From assembly GCF_030698175.1 (NCBI RefSeq), contig NZ_JAUYNT010000023.1:1-48495 (forward strand): DNA of 48,495 nt. The letters run 5' to 3'. Numbering within the stretch: the first letter of the stretch is position 1; each line of letters begins with the position of its first letter. The position numbers and the translations under genes were made by a program. The notes beneath the pieces were generated by a model that was not told the DNA's origin, did not search any database, and worked only from the letters and a program-made list of their open reading frames with translations. Source of the stretch: Pseudomonas sp. Its GTDB lineage: Bacteria > Pseudomonadota > Gammaproteobacteria > Pseudomonadales > Pseudomonadaceae. Positions 1 through 8,767 of this stretch are shown here, piece after piece.

Positions 1-4
1 AGGC

Positions 5-173
5 GCAGGACGCAGGTAATGGTTATTCCCTTGCCAAGTCCTGCAACAACAGCGGGGGCCATTTCTCGCGCAACCCGAAGGGCCGGGCCTGTTTTTGCGC
101 GAGGCGGCGTTTCTCGTCGCTCATTTGGAACAACCAAACCATGCTCCTCGTGCCTTGCCTCGCGCAAAAACAG
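5..173. repeat. Structured intergenic repeat with nested inverted repeats
   Basis: The sequence shows three inverted repeats: 5-11 with 38-44 (7 bp), 65-73 with 95-103 (9 bp), and 89-105 with 157-173 (17 bp, perfect). The 9-base string CTCGCGCAA occurs at 65-73 and again at 159-167, so the segment at 95-103 could pair with either copy. Two alternative folds are therefore possible. The element lies downstream of tsaE, where amiB would be expected in Pseudomonas, and it may continue past the window edge. A 39-codon reading frame (142 to 23, minus strand) crosses it, but I think that frame is incidental. A dispersed repeat or a structured RNA are both possible. Confidence 0.55.
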
Positions 174-199
174 ACTCCGGCGCGGCCGTGAATAAAACG

Positions 200-667
200 T
201 CAACAGACCCTAGCCAACGCGGCGCACCAACGCTCGCCCCGTGCACCTTGCGGCTGCAAACAGAGCGAGCGGCCACCCGCTTGTGCGGCAATGGTAATGT
301 CCAGATCAGCCTTTGGCAAAACGCCAGCACCGCGCTGCGGCCATTCGACCAGACACAGGGCGTCATCCTCGAAATAATCGCGAATCCCCATGAACTCCAA
401 CTCCTCGGGATCGGCCAGGCGATAGAGGTCAAAGTGAAAGACTTTTAGTGGGCCGATCTCATAGGGCTCGACCAGAGTAAAGGTCGGGCTTTTCACCGAG
501 CCAACATGGCCGAGCCCACGAATAATGCCCCGCGACAAGGTGGTTTTGCCGGCGCCCAGATCACCATGCAGATACAGGGTGCCGCGCCCCTCGGTCAGCG
601 CCGCCAGCTGTGCGCCCAGCGCCAACATAGCCTCCTCTCCCTCGACAAACAGCGTCACGCTAACCAC
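200..667 (-). CDS. tsaE: tRNA t6A37 biosynthesis ATPase TsaE
   Basis: TsaE is the small ATPase that works with TsaB, TsaC and TsaD to make N6-threonylcarbamoyladenosine at position 37 of ANN-decoding tRNAs in the cytoplasm. The 155-residue product has the family's Walker A motif GDLGAGKTT near residues 35-43, followed by the conserved [10 protein letters not shown] and HFDLYRL segments, and has the usual length. The start codon is GTG at 667. A GAGGAG Shine-Dalgarno sits 7 bases upstream and supports it. The gene lies 31 bases downstream of nnr on the same strand, an arrangement common in gammaproteobacteria, so the two are probably cotranscribed. The C-terminus is a little Arg/Cys-rich but intact. 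Confidence 0.93.
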   Translation of the reverse strand: MVSVTLFVEGEEAMLALGAQLAALTEGRGTLYLHGDLGAGKTTLSRGIIRGLGHVGSVKSPTFTLVEPYEIGPLKVFHFDLYRLADPEELEFMGIRDYFEDDALCLVEWPQRGAGVLPKADLDITIAAQAGGRSLCLQPQGARGERWCAALARVC

Positions 668-698
668 GGTAAAACTCCTCTAAGCACGCCGATAACAC

Positions 699-2228
699 TC
701 AACCCAAACACGGCGAGCACTCCTCTAATAACTCTCCAATGCTGGCCAGCAAGTCGCCCGCCGCCAAGCCACGGCCCGCGGCGCCGCACAGCTCACCGGC
801 CCGCGCATGCAACCACACCGCCAAACATGCCGCCTCGAAGGCCGGCAGCCCTTGGGCGCGCAATGCGCCGATCACACCCACCAACACATCACCAAAGCCG
901 GCGCCGGCCATCGCCGGATGACCGCGATCACACAGGGCCAAACGCCCATCCGCCGCGGCGATCAAACTGCCGGAGCCTTTCAATACCACTACCGCCTGAT
1001 AACGCGCGGCCAGCGCCAAGGCGGCGCCGGGACGATCGGCCTGCACCTCGGCAATGCTTAGCCCCAATAAACGCGCCGCCTCCCCCGGATGCGGGGTCAA
1101 GACCGCATCAGCCGGCAGTTGCACGCCACCCAAGGCGAGCAAGTTCAGCGCATCGGCATCCCAGACCTGCACCGCTGCCCGGTGCGCAACCGCGCTAAGT
1201 AAACTGCGCCCCCAGGCCTGCTGTCCCAACCCCGGACCGACCACCAGCACATCGGCACTGGCGGCCAAGCCCAGCAACTGATTGGCCGAGGCCAGGCCCT
1301 GCACCATCACCTCCGGCTGGCGCGCCAGGGCCGCCGCCACATGTTCACTGCGGGTCGCCAAGGACACCAAACCGGCACCACAGCGCAACGCACTTTGCGC
1401 CGCCAACAGCGCCGCACCGCCCAGACCACGGTCGCCACCGACCACCAGCAGATGACCAAACTGCCCCTTATGAGCACTGCGCCGGCGCGCTGGCAGCCAG
1501 GGCAAGTGGTCCGGGGCCAGACGCTGGGCTGCAGTCGCTTGTTCGGCCAGCAGTTGTGGATCGGCCTGCAGGTCGTCAAACACCAGGCTGCCGACCAGGT
1601 CCGGCCCGCCCCCGGTAAACAGCCCCAGCTTGAGGCCGATAAAGCTCACCGTCAGCTCGGCGCGCACCGCCACACCCAGCTCGCAACCGGTATCGACGCA
1701 CAAGCCAGAGGGCAGATCCAGCGCCAGTACCGGCAGACCGCTGGCATTAATCTGCTTGATTACTTGCGCCAGCGGTTCGCGCACCGAGCCTTTGACGCCG
1801 GTACCAAGCAAGCCATCAACCAGCACCCCAGACAAAGGCGTCCCGGCCTGCCATGGCCGTATCGACACTTGCGCGGCGTGCGCCTCGGCATAGGCCAGGG
1901 CCGCATCACCGGTCAGGGCTGGCGGCGCAACCAAGGTCAGCACCTGCACATTCCAGCCGGCGCGCTGCGCCAGCACCGCCAACAAATACCCGTCGCCGCC
2001 ATTGTTGCCGCCGCCAACCAGCAACGTGACGCTGTCGGCATCCGGCCAGCGCCGACGCAAGGCGCGCCAGGCTGCGTGGGCGGCGCGCTGCATCAGCTCA
2101 AAGCCAGGCGTACCGGCGGCAATCAGGCGCGCGTCCAGCTCGCGCATTTGCGCGGCGCTGTAGAGTGCAACGGGCCATTCATCGTCAGCGGCGGGTTTAA
2201 AGTCAGTAGTCACGTGCGTGAGCTCCAA
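699..2228 (-). CDS. nnr: Bifunctional NAD(P)H-hydrate epimerase/dehydratase Nnr
   Basis: This enzyme repairs hydrated NADH and NADPH. The N-terminal YjeF_N domain epimerises R- and S-NAD(P)HX, and the C-terminal ribokinase-like domain removes water using ADP. Visible motifs are GGGNNGGDGYLLA at about residues 72-84 in the epimerase half. In the dehydratase half they are HPGEAARLLG, VVLKGSGSLIA and GHPAMAGAGFGDVLVG, the last holding the catalytic Asp region near residue 450. The length, about 509, is normal for the fused bacterial enzyme. The longest frame begins with TTG at 2228. A GTG five codons later is an alternative, and conserved family sequence starts only at about residue 20. The gene is divergent from queG and upstream of tsaE. 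Confidence 0.93.
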   Translation of the reverse strand: MELTHVTTDFKPAADDEWPVALYSAAQMRELDARLIAAGTPGFELMQRAAHAAWRALRRRWPDADSVTLLVGGGNNGGDGYLLAVLAQRAGWNVQVLTLVAPPALTGDAALAYAEAHAAQVSIRPWQAGTPLSGVLVDGLLGTGVKGSVREPLAQVIKQINASGLPVLALDLPSGLCVDTGCELGVAVRAELTVSFIGLKLGLFTGGGPDLVGSLVFDDLQADPQLLAEQATAAQRLAPDHLPWLPARRRSAHKGQFGHLLVVGGDRGLGGAALLAAQSALRCGAGLVSLATRSEHVAAALARQPEVMVQGLASANQLLGLAASADVLVVGPGLGQQAWGRSLLSAVAHRAAVQVWDADALNLLALGGVQLPADAVLTPHPGEAARLLGLSIAEVQADRPGAALALAARYQAVVVLKGSGSLIAAADGRLALCDRGHPAMAGAGFGDVLVGVIGALRAQGLPAFEAACLAVWLHARAGELCGAAGRGLAAGDLLASIGELLEECSPCLG

Positions 2229-2271
2229 TGTCTGGCAGAATTATACCTATCTCCACCGTGGTTTCTTGTTT

Positions 2272-3411
2272 ATGCACTCCCCCGCCCCCGACATCCCAGC
2301 CCTCGGCCAAGCTATCAAGGAACCTGCTGCGCCGCCGCGTGCGGCTGCTACCGGAGGCCTCGATCTCGCAGCCCTCAGCCTGAACATCAAGGAATGGGGC
2401 CGCGAACTGGGTTTTCAGCAGGTCGGCATCGCCGGGCTGGACCTGGCCGAGCACGAACAGCACCTGCAGCGCTGGCTGGACGCCGGTTATCAGGGCGAGA
2501 TGGACTATATGGCCGCCCACGGCAGCAAACGTTCCCACCCGGACGAATTAGTCCCCGGCACCTTGCGGGTGATCTCGCTGCGCATGGACTACCTGCCCGG
2601 CGACACCGAGATGAGCAAGCGCCTGAGCCAGCCGGAAACCGCCTACGTGTCGCGCTATGCCCTGGGCCGTGACTATCACAAGCTGATTCGCAAGCGCCTG
2701 CAGCAACTGGCCGAGCGCATTCAGCAAGCCATCGGCCCCTTCGGTTACCGGGCCTTCGTCGACAGCGCGCCGGTATTGGAGAAAGCCATAGCCCAGCAAG
2801 CGGGCCTGGGCTGGATCGGCAAAAACACCCTGGTGCTGAACCGCAAAGCCGGCAGCTGGTTTTTTCTCGGTGAGTTATTTGTCGACCTGCCACTGCCGGT
2901 CGATGCGCCCCACGTCAGCGAACATTGCGGCAGCTGCAGCGCCTGCCTGGACATCTGCCCGACCGGCGCCTTTGTCGGGCCTTATGTGCTGGATGCGCGG
3001 CGCTGCATCTCTTACCTGACCATCGAACTGAAAGGCGCGATCCCGCTAGAGCTGCGTCCGCTGATCGGTAATAGAGTATTTGGCTGCGACGACTGCCAAA
3101 TCATCTGCCCGTGGAATCGTTTCGCCCGCCCCACCAATCAAGGCGACTTTCAGCCTCGTCATCAGCTGGACAACAGTGAATTGGCGCAGCTGTTTCGCTG
3201 GACCGAAGAAGAGTTTCTCAGCCGCACCGAAGGCTCGCCGCTGCGCCGTACCGGTTACCAGAACTGGTTGCGTAACTTGGCGGTGGGCTTAGGCAATGCG
3301 CCGTCGAGCATTCCAGTACTGGAAGCACTCGAAGCCCGACGCAACGATCCGTCGGAACTGGTGCGTGAGCATGTGGCTTGGGCACTTAGCCGGCACGACC
3401 AGCACGACTGA
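2272..3411 (+). CDS. queG: Epoxyqueuosine reductase QueG
   Basis: QueG catalyses the last step of queuosine synthesis, reducing epoxyqueuosine to queuosine in the anticodon loop of tRNAs with GUN anticodons, using cobalamin and two [4Fe-4S] clusters. The ferredoxin-like motif CGSCSACLDICP has Cys at about 219, 222, 225 and 229, and a second set follows in GCDDCQIICPW (about 272, 275, 279). The C-terminal stretch is HEAT-like, as in the family. I chose ATG 2272 (379 residues). The frame is open back to GTG 2218, but that start would overlap the beginning of the divergent nnr and adds sequence not typical of the family. The gene is divergent from nnr and convergent with orn. Confidence 0.93.
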   Translation: MHSPAPDIPALGQAIKEPAAPPRAAATGGLDLAALSLNIKEWGRELGFQQVGIAGLDLAEHEQHLQRWLDAGYQGEMDYMAAHGSKRSHPDELVPGTLRVISLRMDYLPGDTEMSKRLSQPETAYVSRYALGRDYHKLIRKRLQQLAERIQQAIGPFGYRAFVDSAPVLEKAIAQQAGLGWIGKNTLVLNRKAGSWFFLGELFVDLPLPVDAPHVSEHCGSCSACLDICPTGAFVGPYVLDARRCISYLTIELKGAIPLELRPLIGNRVFGCDDCQIICPWNRFARPTNQGDFQPRHQLDNSELAQLFRWTEEEFLSRTEGSPLRRTGYQNWLRNLAVGLGNAPSSIPVLEALEARRNDPSELVREHVAWALSRHDQHD

Positions 3412-3419
3412 CCGATCCC

Positions 3420-3440
3420 TACTTCCTACTTCCTACTTCC
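3420..3440. repeat. Three tandem copies of TACTTCC
   Basis: Three exact 7-base copies lie in the 33-base gap between the convergent genes queG and orn, followed by a degenerate CACTTC. A related purine-rich string (GGGAAGTGGGGAGTGGGG) is seen at 42540-42557 upstream of yqiA. It is a simple-sequence tract with no visible function. Confidence 0.7.
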
Positions 3441-3444
3441 CACT

Positions 3445-3987
3445 TCACTCCTTGATAAAGTGCTTGCGGTAGTACTGCAGCTCGGCAATCGACTCGCGAA
3501 TATCGTCCAGCGCCTGGTGGGTGCCTTTCTTCTGCAGGCCATCTTTGAGCTGCGGCGCCCAGCGCTCCACCAGAATCTTCAGGGTCGATACATCCAGATT
3601 ACGGTAGTGAAAGAAGGCCTCCAGGGCCGGCATATAGCGACAGAGAAAGCGCCGATCCTGGCCAATGCTGTTGCCGCAAATCGGCGACTTGCCCTTGGGC
3701 ACCCACTGCTCGATAAAGGCCAGGGTCTGCGCCTCGGCCTCAGCCTGGCTGATCTTGCTGTCGCGTACCCGTTGGGTCAGGCCGCTCTCGCCGTGGGTGC
3801 GGGTGTTCCACTCATCCATCCCGGCCAGCAGCGCATCGCTCTGATGCACGGCAATCACCGGGCCCTCGGCCAGCACATTGAGCTGGCTGTCGGTGATGAT
3901 GGTGGCCATCTCGATGATGACGTCGGTGTCCGGCTCCAGGCCGGTCATTTCCAGGTCGATCCAGATCAAATTCAGGGGGTTTTGCAT
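3445..3987 (-). CDS. orn: Oligoribonuclease
   Basis: Orn is the DEDDh 3'-5' exoribonuclease that degrades RNAs of two to five nucleotides. In pseudomonads it also hydrolyses pGpG, the linear product of c-di-GMP breakdown by EAL phosphodiesterases. The 180-residue product has the Asp/Glu pair in [10 protein letters not shown] (residues 8-17), the middle segment [16 protein letters not shown], and the His and Asp of [10 protein letters not shown] near the C-terminus. It starts at ATG 3987 and its length matches the family. It is convergent with queG and divergent from rsgA. The role in pGpG clearance is relevant because at least two intact EAL proteins are encoded in this window. Confidence 0.97.
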   Translation of the reverse strand: MQNPLNLIWIDLEMTGLEPDTDVIIEMATIITDSQLNVLAEGPVIAVHQSDALLAGMDEWNTRTHGESGLTQRVRDSKISQAEAEAQTLAFIEQWVPKGKSPICGNSIGQDRRFLCRYMPALEAFFHYRNLDVSTLKILVERWAPQLKDGLQKKGTHQALDDIRESIAELQYYRKHFIKE

Positions 3988-4076
3988 GCTGTTGCTCCTC
4001 GGCGTAGACGCGCAGTCTAGCGTGCTAAACTGCCAACCGCTTTATTCTCCCGCTGCACTCCCCATTTGGAAGCCCC

Positions 4077-5096
4077 ATGGCCAAACGCCAACTCAACCGC
4101 CGGCAAAACTGGCGTATCGAGAAGATTCAGGAAGAACGCGCCGCCCGTGCGGCCAAACGTGAATCGCATACCCTCGACACCCTCGAAGGCGGCGATCTCG
4201 GCCCCGAGCAACTGGGTTTAGTGATTGCCCACTTCGGCGTTCAAGTTGAAGTCGAGGCGCTGGATGGCGAGCTGGCCGGCCAGGTAAGCCGCTGCCACCT
4301 GCGCGCCAACCTGCCGGCGCTGGTCACCGGCGACCAAGTGGTCTGGCGCGCCGGCAATCAAGGCATCGGCGTGATAGTCGCGCAACTGCCGCGTAGCACC
4401 GAGCTGTGCCGGCCGGACAGCCGCGGCCAACTCAAGCCAGTGGCGGCCAACGTCGACCTGATTGTGATTGTGTTTGCGCCACTGCCGGAGCCGCACCCGA
4501 ACCTGATCGACCGCTACCTGGTGGCGGCCGAACACGCCGGGATTACCCCGCTGCTGCTGCTGAACAAAGCCGACCTGATCGATGCGCAAAACGGCCCGAC
4601 GCTGGAAGCCTTGCTGGCGGTGTATCGCCAGCTCGGCTATCCGCTGTTGGAAGTATCCGCCCACGAAGGCGGCGGCATGCAAGCCTTGCAGGAGCGGCTA
4701 AATGGCCACGTCAGCGTCTTCGTCGGCCAATCGGGGGTGGGTAAATCCTCCCTGGTCAACAGCCTGCTGCCGGGCGTCGACCTGCGCGTCGGCCCCCTCT
4801 CGGAAGTGAGCGGCCAAGGCACGCACACCACCACCACGGCGCGGCTGTTTCACTTCCCCGGTGGCGGCAAGCTAATCGACTCCCCCGGCATTCGCGAATT
4901 TGGTCTCGGCCATGTCAGCCGCGATGACGTGGAAGCCGGCTTTATCGAGTTTCATGAGCTGCTCGGGCACTGCCGTTTCCGCGACTGCAAGCACGACCGC
5001 GAACCCGGTTGCGCCCTGCTCAAGGCCCTTGAAGAGGGGCGTATCCAGCAGCAGCGGATGAACAGCTACCGACACATTCTTAGCAGCCTGACCTAA
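4077..5096 (+). CDS. rsgA: Ribosome small-subunit maturation GTPase RsgA
   Basis: RsgA is a circularly permuted GTPase that acts late in 30S subunit assembly. The permuted order is visible: G4 (LLLNKADL, about residue 160) and G5 (SAHEG) come before G1 (GQSGVGKSS, about residues 216-224) and G3 (DSPGIREFG). An N-terminal OB-fold region comes first. A C-terminal zinc-binding segment follows, with Cys/His residues in [14 protein letters not shown]. The 339 residues and the basic N-terminus are typical. It starts at ATG 4077, divergent from orn, and ends just before a strong bidirectional hairpin shared with motB. Confidence 0.96.
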   Translation: MAKRQLNRRQNWRIEKIQEERAARAAKRESHTLDTLEGGDLGPEQLGLVIAHFGVQVEVEALDGELAGQVSRCHLRANLPALVTGDQVVWRAGNQGIGVIVAQLPRSTELCRPDSRGQLKPVAANVDLIVIVFAPLPEPHPNLIDRYLVAAEHAGITPLLLLNKADLIDAQNGPTLEALLAVYRQLGYPLLEVSAHEGGGMQALQERLNGHVSVFVGQSGVGKSSLVNSLLPGVDLRVGPLSEVSGQGTHTTTTARLFHFPGGGKLIDSPGIREFGLGHVSRDDVEAGFIEFHELLGHCRFRDCKHDREPGCALLKALEEGRIQQQRMNSYRHILSSLT

Positions 5097-5104
5097 GGGT
5101 CACC

Positions 5105-5145
5105 GCCCATGAAAAAGCCGCGATGATCGCGGCTTTTTCATGGGC
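5105..5145. terminator. Bidirectional intrinsic terminator between rsgA and motB
   Basis: A perfect inverted repeat has 20-base arms (5105-5124 and 5126-5145). A GC-rich core (AAGCCGCGAT) is flanked by A5 on one side and T5 on the other. It sits between the convergent ends of rsgA and motB, so it can stop transcription from both directions. Confidence 0.9.
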
Positions 5146-5154
5146 GCATTGCCG

Positions 5155-6210
5155 TTATTGCTGCGCTGGCACTTGATCCAGCTGCAAGGCACCGTCTTCA
5201 AAGATATTCAGTTTCTCGCGCAGTTCCGGCGCCTGTAATGGCTCGGCAATCGGTGCCGGTGGTGCGCCAGGCTCGCCAGGGGCGCCTTCGGTTGCGGCCC
5301 CCGGCTCGGCTGGCGCCGCAGGGTCTGCCTCTTGCGCGCCCTCAATGCTGCGTTGGGCTTTTTTGGTCAGCACCACTATGTCGATACGCCGATTGACCGG
5401 ATTAAGCGGGTCGGCGCGATCAAACAAGGCCGACGAGGCGTAACCCACCACCCGCGCCACCTGATCATCCGGCACGCCACCAAACACCAGCGCACGCCGG
5501 GCTGCATTAGCGCGATTGGCCGACAACTCCCAGTTACCGAAATCGCCACGCCCGGCAAAAGGCTTGGCGTCGGTATGGCCGCTGACGCTGATCTTGTTCG
5601 GCACCGCCTTGATGGTGTCGGCCATGGCCAGCAGAATATCCTCGAAATAGAGCTCGAGGTTGGCGCTGCCGCTGGCAAACATCGGCCGATTGGCGGCGTC
5701 CATGATCTGAATGCGCAGGCCGTCTTGAGTGATTTCAAACAGAATCTGGTCTTTAAAATTCTTCAGCTGCGGGTTTTCTTCGATTTTGTTCTGCAACTCT
5801 TGCAGCAACAGCTCAAGGCGCTCGCGCTCAACCTGCTCGGCCAAGCTTTCGGCCTGGGCCGGATCGACCTTGGGATTGATTTCCGCCTCTTTGCCGACAT
5901 CCTGCTCAGGCCCGGCGTCAACCTCATCCTTAACCTCAGGGTTGAGGGTCCTATCCGGCGCTGGCGTTGGTGTGCCGCCCAGATCGATCACGTAGGGACT
6001 GGCACTTTCGGTAAAACCCACCGGGTCCTGGAAGTAGCCGGAAATTAAGCGCTTCTGCTCAGGGGTCGCCGAGGACATCAGCCACAGCAGCATAAAGAAC
6101 GCCATCATCGCCGTGGCAAAGTCGGCGAAGGCAATTTTCCAGGCGCCGCCGTGGTGGCCGGCGGCAATCTTCTTGACCCGCTTGACGATAATCGGCTGGT
6201 TGTTTTCCAT
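5155..6210 (-). CDS. motB: Flagellar motor stator protein MotB
   Basis: MotB is the peptidoglycan-anchored half of the proton-driven flagellar stator. The short basic N-terminus is followed by one membrane segment at about residues 24-46. Asp30 in FADFATAMMAFF corresponds to the essential proton-carrying Asp. The C-terminal OmpA-like domain includes VSGHTDAKPF and ELSANRANAARR, the peptidoglycan-binding signature. The tail, after about residue 290, is Pro/Ala/Glu-rich and probably disordered. At 351 residues it is of normal size for Pseudomonas MotB. It begins 16 bases after motA ends and shares its promoter, and it ends before a bidirectional terminator. Confidence 0.96.
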   Translation of the reverse strand: MENNQPIIVKRVKKIAAGHHGGAWKIAFADFATAMMAFFMLLWLMSSATPEQKRLISGYFQDPVGFTESASPYVIDLGGTPTPAPDRTLNPEVKDEVDAGPEQDVGKEAEINPKVDPAQAESLAEQVERERLELLLQELQNKIEENPQLKNFKDQILFEITQDGLRIQIMDAANRPMFASGSANLELYFEDILLAMADTIKAVPNKISVSGHTDAKPFAGRGDFGNWELSANRANAARRALVFGGVPDDQVARVVGYASSALFDRADPLNPVNRRIDIVVLTKKAQRSIEGAQEADPAAPAEPGAATEGAPGEPGAPPAPIAEPLQAPELREKLNIFEDGALQLDQVPAQQ

Positions 6211-6226
6211 GAGTCAGGCCGCCTAG

Positions 6227-7078
6227 TTAGCTGCCACGCATGGCTTGCTCAAGCTCGCTAAAGCTTGGTCGATGGGCCGGATACAGCACTTTACGACCAA
6301 ATTCCACCGCCAGGGTGGGCGGCATTCCAGACGCCGAAGCGACCAGGCAGGCCTTGATGGCCTCATACACATTCAGCTCTTCTTTGGCGTCATGCTCGAT
6401 CGCCGTCGCCAGCGGCCCGAAGAAGCCATAAGCGGCCAGAATCCCCAAGAAGGTCCCCACCAGCGCTGCTGCTACGTGCATGCCCAGCTCACTCTGCTCA
6501 ACGGCGCCGAGCAGGCCCATGGTCACCACGATCCCCAGTACCGCCGCGACTATACCCATCGCCGGCATACCATCGGCGATCCGCGCCACCGCATGGGCCG
6601 GGTGTTCGAGGTCTTCTTTAAGACTATTGAGTTCCATATCAAACAAGCCTTCCAGCTCATGGGGGGCCATGTTGCCGGACGACATGATCCGCAGGTAATC
6701 GCACACAAAGGCGGTCATGCCGGCATCTTTGAGAATGCCCGGATATTTGCTGAAAATTGGACTGGCGGCGGGGTCTTCAACATCCGATTCAATCGCCATC
6801 ATGCCCTCACGGCGACTCTTGTTAAGAATCTCGTAGAGCATCTTCAGCACCTCTAAATAGAAGGTATGGGTAAAGCGTGAGCTGAACATGCTTAGCGATT
6901 TTTTCAGCACATGCATAAAAGTGCTGGGCGTGTTGGCCTGCAAGAAAGCCCCCAGCGAAGCACCGCCGATGATCAGCACCTCGAAAGGCTGAAACAAGGC
7001 GGCGAGTTTACCGTGAGACAAGATGAAACCGCCTATAACGCAGGCGAACACGATGATGATGCCGATGATTTTTATCAT
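6227..7078 (-). CDS. motA: Flagellar motor stator protein MotA
   Basis: MotA is the multi-pass stator subunit that couples proton flow through MotA/MotB to rotor torque. The 283-residue product shows four hydrophobic segments: residues 1-20, about 33-50, and two in the region DGMPAMGIVAAVLGIVVTMG onward. A large cytoplasmic loop lies between the second and third segments. The conserved FEVLIIGGASLGAF and the Pro-rich start of the third segment match the family. It starts at ATG 7078, after a match to the flagellar sigma-28 promoter (7132-7158, minus strand). motB follows directly. The gene is divergent from the HDOD gene. Confidence 0.96.
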   Translation of the reverse strand: MIKIIGIIIVFACVIGGFILSHGKLAALFQPFEVLIIGGASLGAFLQANTPSTFMHVLKKSLSMFSSRFTHTFYLEVLKMLYEILNKSRREGMMAIESDVEDPAASPIFSKYPGILKDAGMTAFVCDYLRIMSSGNMAPHELEGLFDMELNSLKEDLEHPAHAVARIADGMPAMGIVAAVLGIVVTMGLLGAVEQSELGMHVAAALVGTFLGILAAYGFFGPLATAIEHDAKEELNVYEAIKACLVASASGMPPTLAVEFGRKVLYPAHRPSFSELEQAMRGS

Positions 7079-7131
7079 TAGAAAACGCTTACCAGAGGAT
7101 GATTACGAGTCTTTGCAAACAACTCTTCTAC

Positions 7132-7158
7132 TTATCGGATCTTATGAGCCAGACTATA
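7132..7158 (-). promoter_or_regulatory. Sigma-28 (FliA) promoter for motAB
   Basis: Read on the minus strand the site is TATAGTCT, an 11-base spacer, then TCCGATAA. The flagellar sigma-28 consensus is TAAAGTTT-N11-GCCGATAA, so the match is 6 of 8 and 7 of 8 with the exact spacing. It lies 53 bases upstream of the motA start codon. Class IV control of stator genes by FliA is known in related bacteria; use of this particular site is inferred. Confidence 0.75.
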
Positions 7159-7194
7159 GCCAGTTAGTGCGAAAAGCCAATTTGACCCGAGCCT

Positions 7195-8721
7195 ATGTCG
7201 ACCAGTAAACCCCTGCCGCACACCCTTAGCGCCTGGCTCAAAGAGCTCGATGGCGTGCGCCTGCCAGTCAGCAATGACGAGCATCGCCGCGCCTTGCACA
7301 CTCTGCGCGACAACAAAAGTTCGCTGGGCGAAATAGCCGAGAGTTTGCAGGCCAGCCCGACGCTGGCGCTGCTGGTTATGCGCGCCGCCAATCGCAGCAA
7401 AAGCAGCCTTAGCGACCCTGCCGCCAACCTTGAGGTCGCGCTGTCACGCTTAGGGCTACAAACTACGGAAAATCTGCTCAATCAGCAGATGCCAGTTAGC
7501 CCCGAGCAAATCCCGCGCGAGTTGCGCCAACTGCAATTGCTCAGTCGGCATGCCTCTCAGCAAGCCAGCGGCTTGTTTGGCGCGCGCCTGGCGCGGCTCT
7601 GGCACGACGTGCATTGCAGCAGCCTGCTGCTTTTGGCGCCACTGTGGCCGCTGATTGCCAGCCATCCACAGCTGTTTAACGCCTGGGAGCAGCGGGTGCT
7701 GATCAAAGGCGAACCCGCCAGCAAGGTTGAACGCGAGTTACTCGGCCTACCACTGCTGCAAATCTGCCTGGCACTGGCGGAAAAATGGCGACTGCCGGAA
7801 TGGGTGCTACTGGGCTATCGACTGCTGCTCAATGATCGCCGCCAACTGGTCAAAGCCCTGCGTATCGCCCGCGCTAATGAGCAACCCGCGCAACAACAAC
7901 CCTTACTCGATGACGACAGTCCACTGCGCCGCTGGCTGACGTTGCCGAGCAACTGCATCTTGCTGGCCAACGGCTTGGCGGTATCGGCCCATCAGGCCTG
8001 GAGTTGGCCGCTAGCGCTACGCTGGCAACAACTGACCGGGCTGTACCTGCAACTCAACCTCGGCGATTTGCAACAACAGGTGCACCAGCAAGCCGTCAAC
8101 AGCGCACGCAAACACTGCGCCACCGAACTTTGGCATCCAGCCCAAGCCTTGCTCTGGCCGTGGCACTGCCGCCATTTACACGCCGAACAGCCGCTGGCAG
8201 CAGCCGCACCGCTCACAACCGAGGTGACGGCATGGCGCAAGCACTGCGCCGAGCTGCTGAGCGAGCCCAGCCCGTTTGCCAATGTGCTGCAGCTAACCAG
8301 CTGCATCCGCGACGCACTGCAAGCCTGCGGCATGCAGCGTTTATTGCTGCTGCTGGCCGATCGCAGCCACAGTCGTCTGATGGCCCAGCAAACACTCGGG
8401 CTACCCAAAGAAGCCAGCGTCTTGAGCCTGGACCCCAACCACAGCAAGGTGCTGCGGCAGCTGCTGAGCAAACCTGCGCAGTTGCGCCTGAGCCCAGCCA
8501 ACATCGCTCAATATTCGGCGCTGTTGCCGGGCAATCTGAAAAGTTTATTCCCCAGCGAGCAGCTGATACTGCGCTCCATCGCCAGCCAAGAACGGGTGGC
8601 CATGCTGCTGATTGTCGACCAGTCGGGCGCGCCCTTCAGCGAGGCCAGTCTGCTGGCCTTTGGTAAAACCGTGCAATGCATTGAGCGCGCACTGGCCAGC
8701 TTTGCCAAACGCAGCCGTTAA
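7195..8721 (+). CDS. HDOD domain-containing protein
   Basis: The N-terminal 200 residues resemble an HDOD domain, a non-catalytic relative of HD phosphohydrolases found in bacterial signalling proteins. The region around LPVSNDEHRRAL and SLGEIAESLQASPTLALLVM, followed by AANRSKSS and LGLQTTENLL, has the typical helical pattern. The rest, to residue 508, is Leu/Gln-rich with no recognised catalytic motif. The last 150 residues could form a GAF-like fold. No membrane segment or signal peptide is seen. A homologue occupies the same position next to motA in P. aeruginosa (my recollection). The start at ATG 7195 fits the divergent layout with motA. Its function is unknown; a scaffold or signalling role is a guess. 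Confidence 0.75.
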   Translation: MSTSKPLPHTLSAWLKELDGVRLPVSNDEHRRALHTLRDNKSSLGEIAESLQASPTLALLVMRAANRSKSSLSDPAANLEVALSRLGLQTTENLLNQQMPVSPEQIPRELRQLQLLSRHASQQASGLFGARLARLWHDVHCSSLLLLAPLWPLIASHPQLFNAWEQRVLIKGEPASKVERELLGLPLLQICLALAEKWRLPEWVLLGYRLLLNDRRQLVKALRIARANEQPAQQQPLLDDDSPLRRWLTLPSNCILLANGLAVSAHQAWSWPLALRWQQLTGLYLQLNLGDLQQQVHQQAVNSARKHCATELWHPAQALLWPWHCRHLHAEQPLAAAAPLTTEVTAWRKHCAELLSEPSPFANVLQLTSCIRDALQACGMQRLLLLLADRSHSRLMAQQTLGLPKEASVLSLDPNHSKVLRQLLSKPAQLRLSPANIAQYSALLPGNLKSLFPSEQLILRSIASQERVAMLLIVDQSGAPFSEASLLAFGKTVQCIERALASFAKRSR

Positions 8722-8767
8722 CGCTTGCGCTACAATCGCCGCCTTTCTTGAGTTTGGAGGGCCATCC

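Noticed and set aside
23..142. 39-codon minus-strand frame beginning MVWLFQMSDEKRRLAQK
   Set aside because: It lies wholly inside the inverted-repeat element and has no clear ribosome-binding site tied to a conserved product; I treat it as part of the repeat.
1341..2672. 443-codon frame opposite nnr running into queG
   Set aside because: Overlaps two well-supported genes in another frame and shows no recognisable family.
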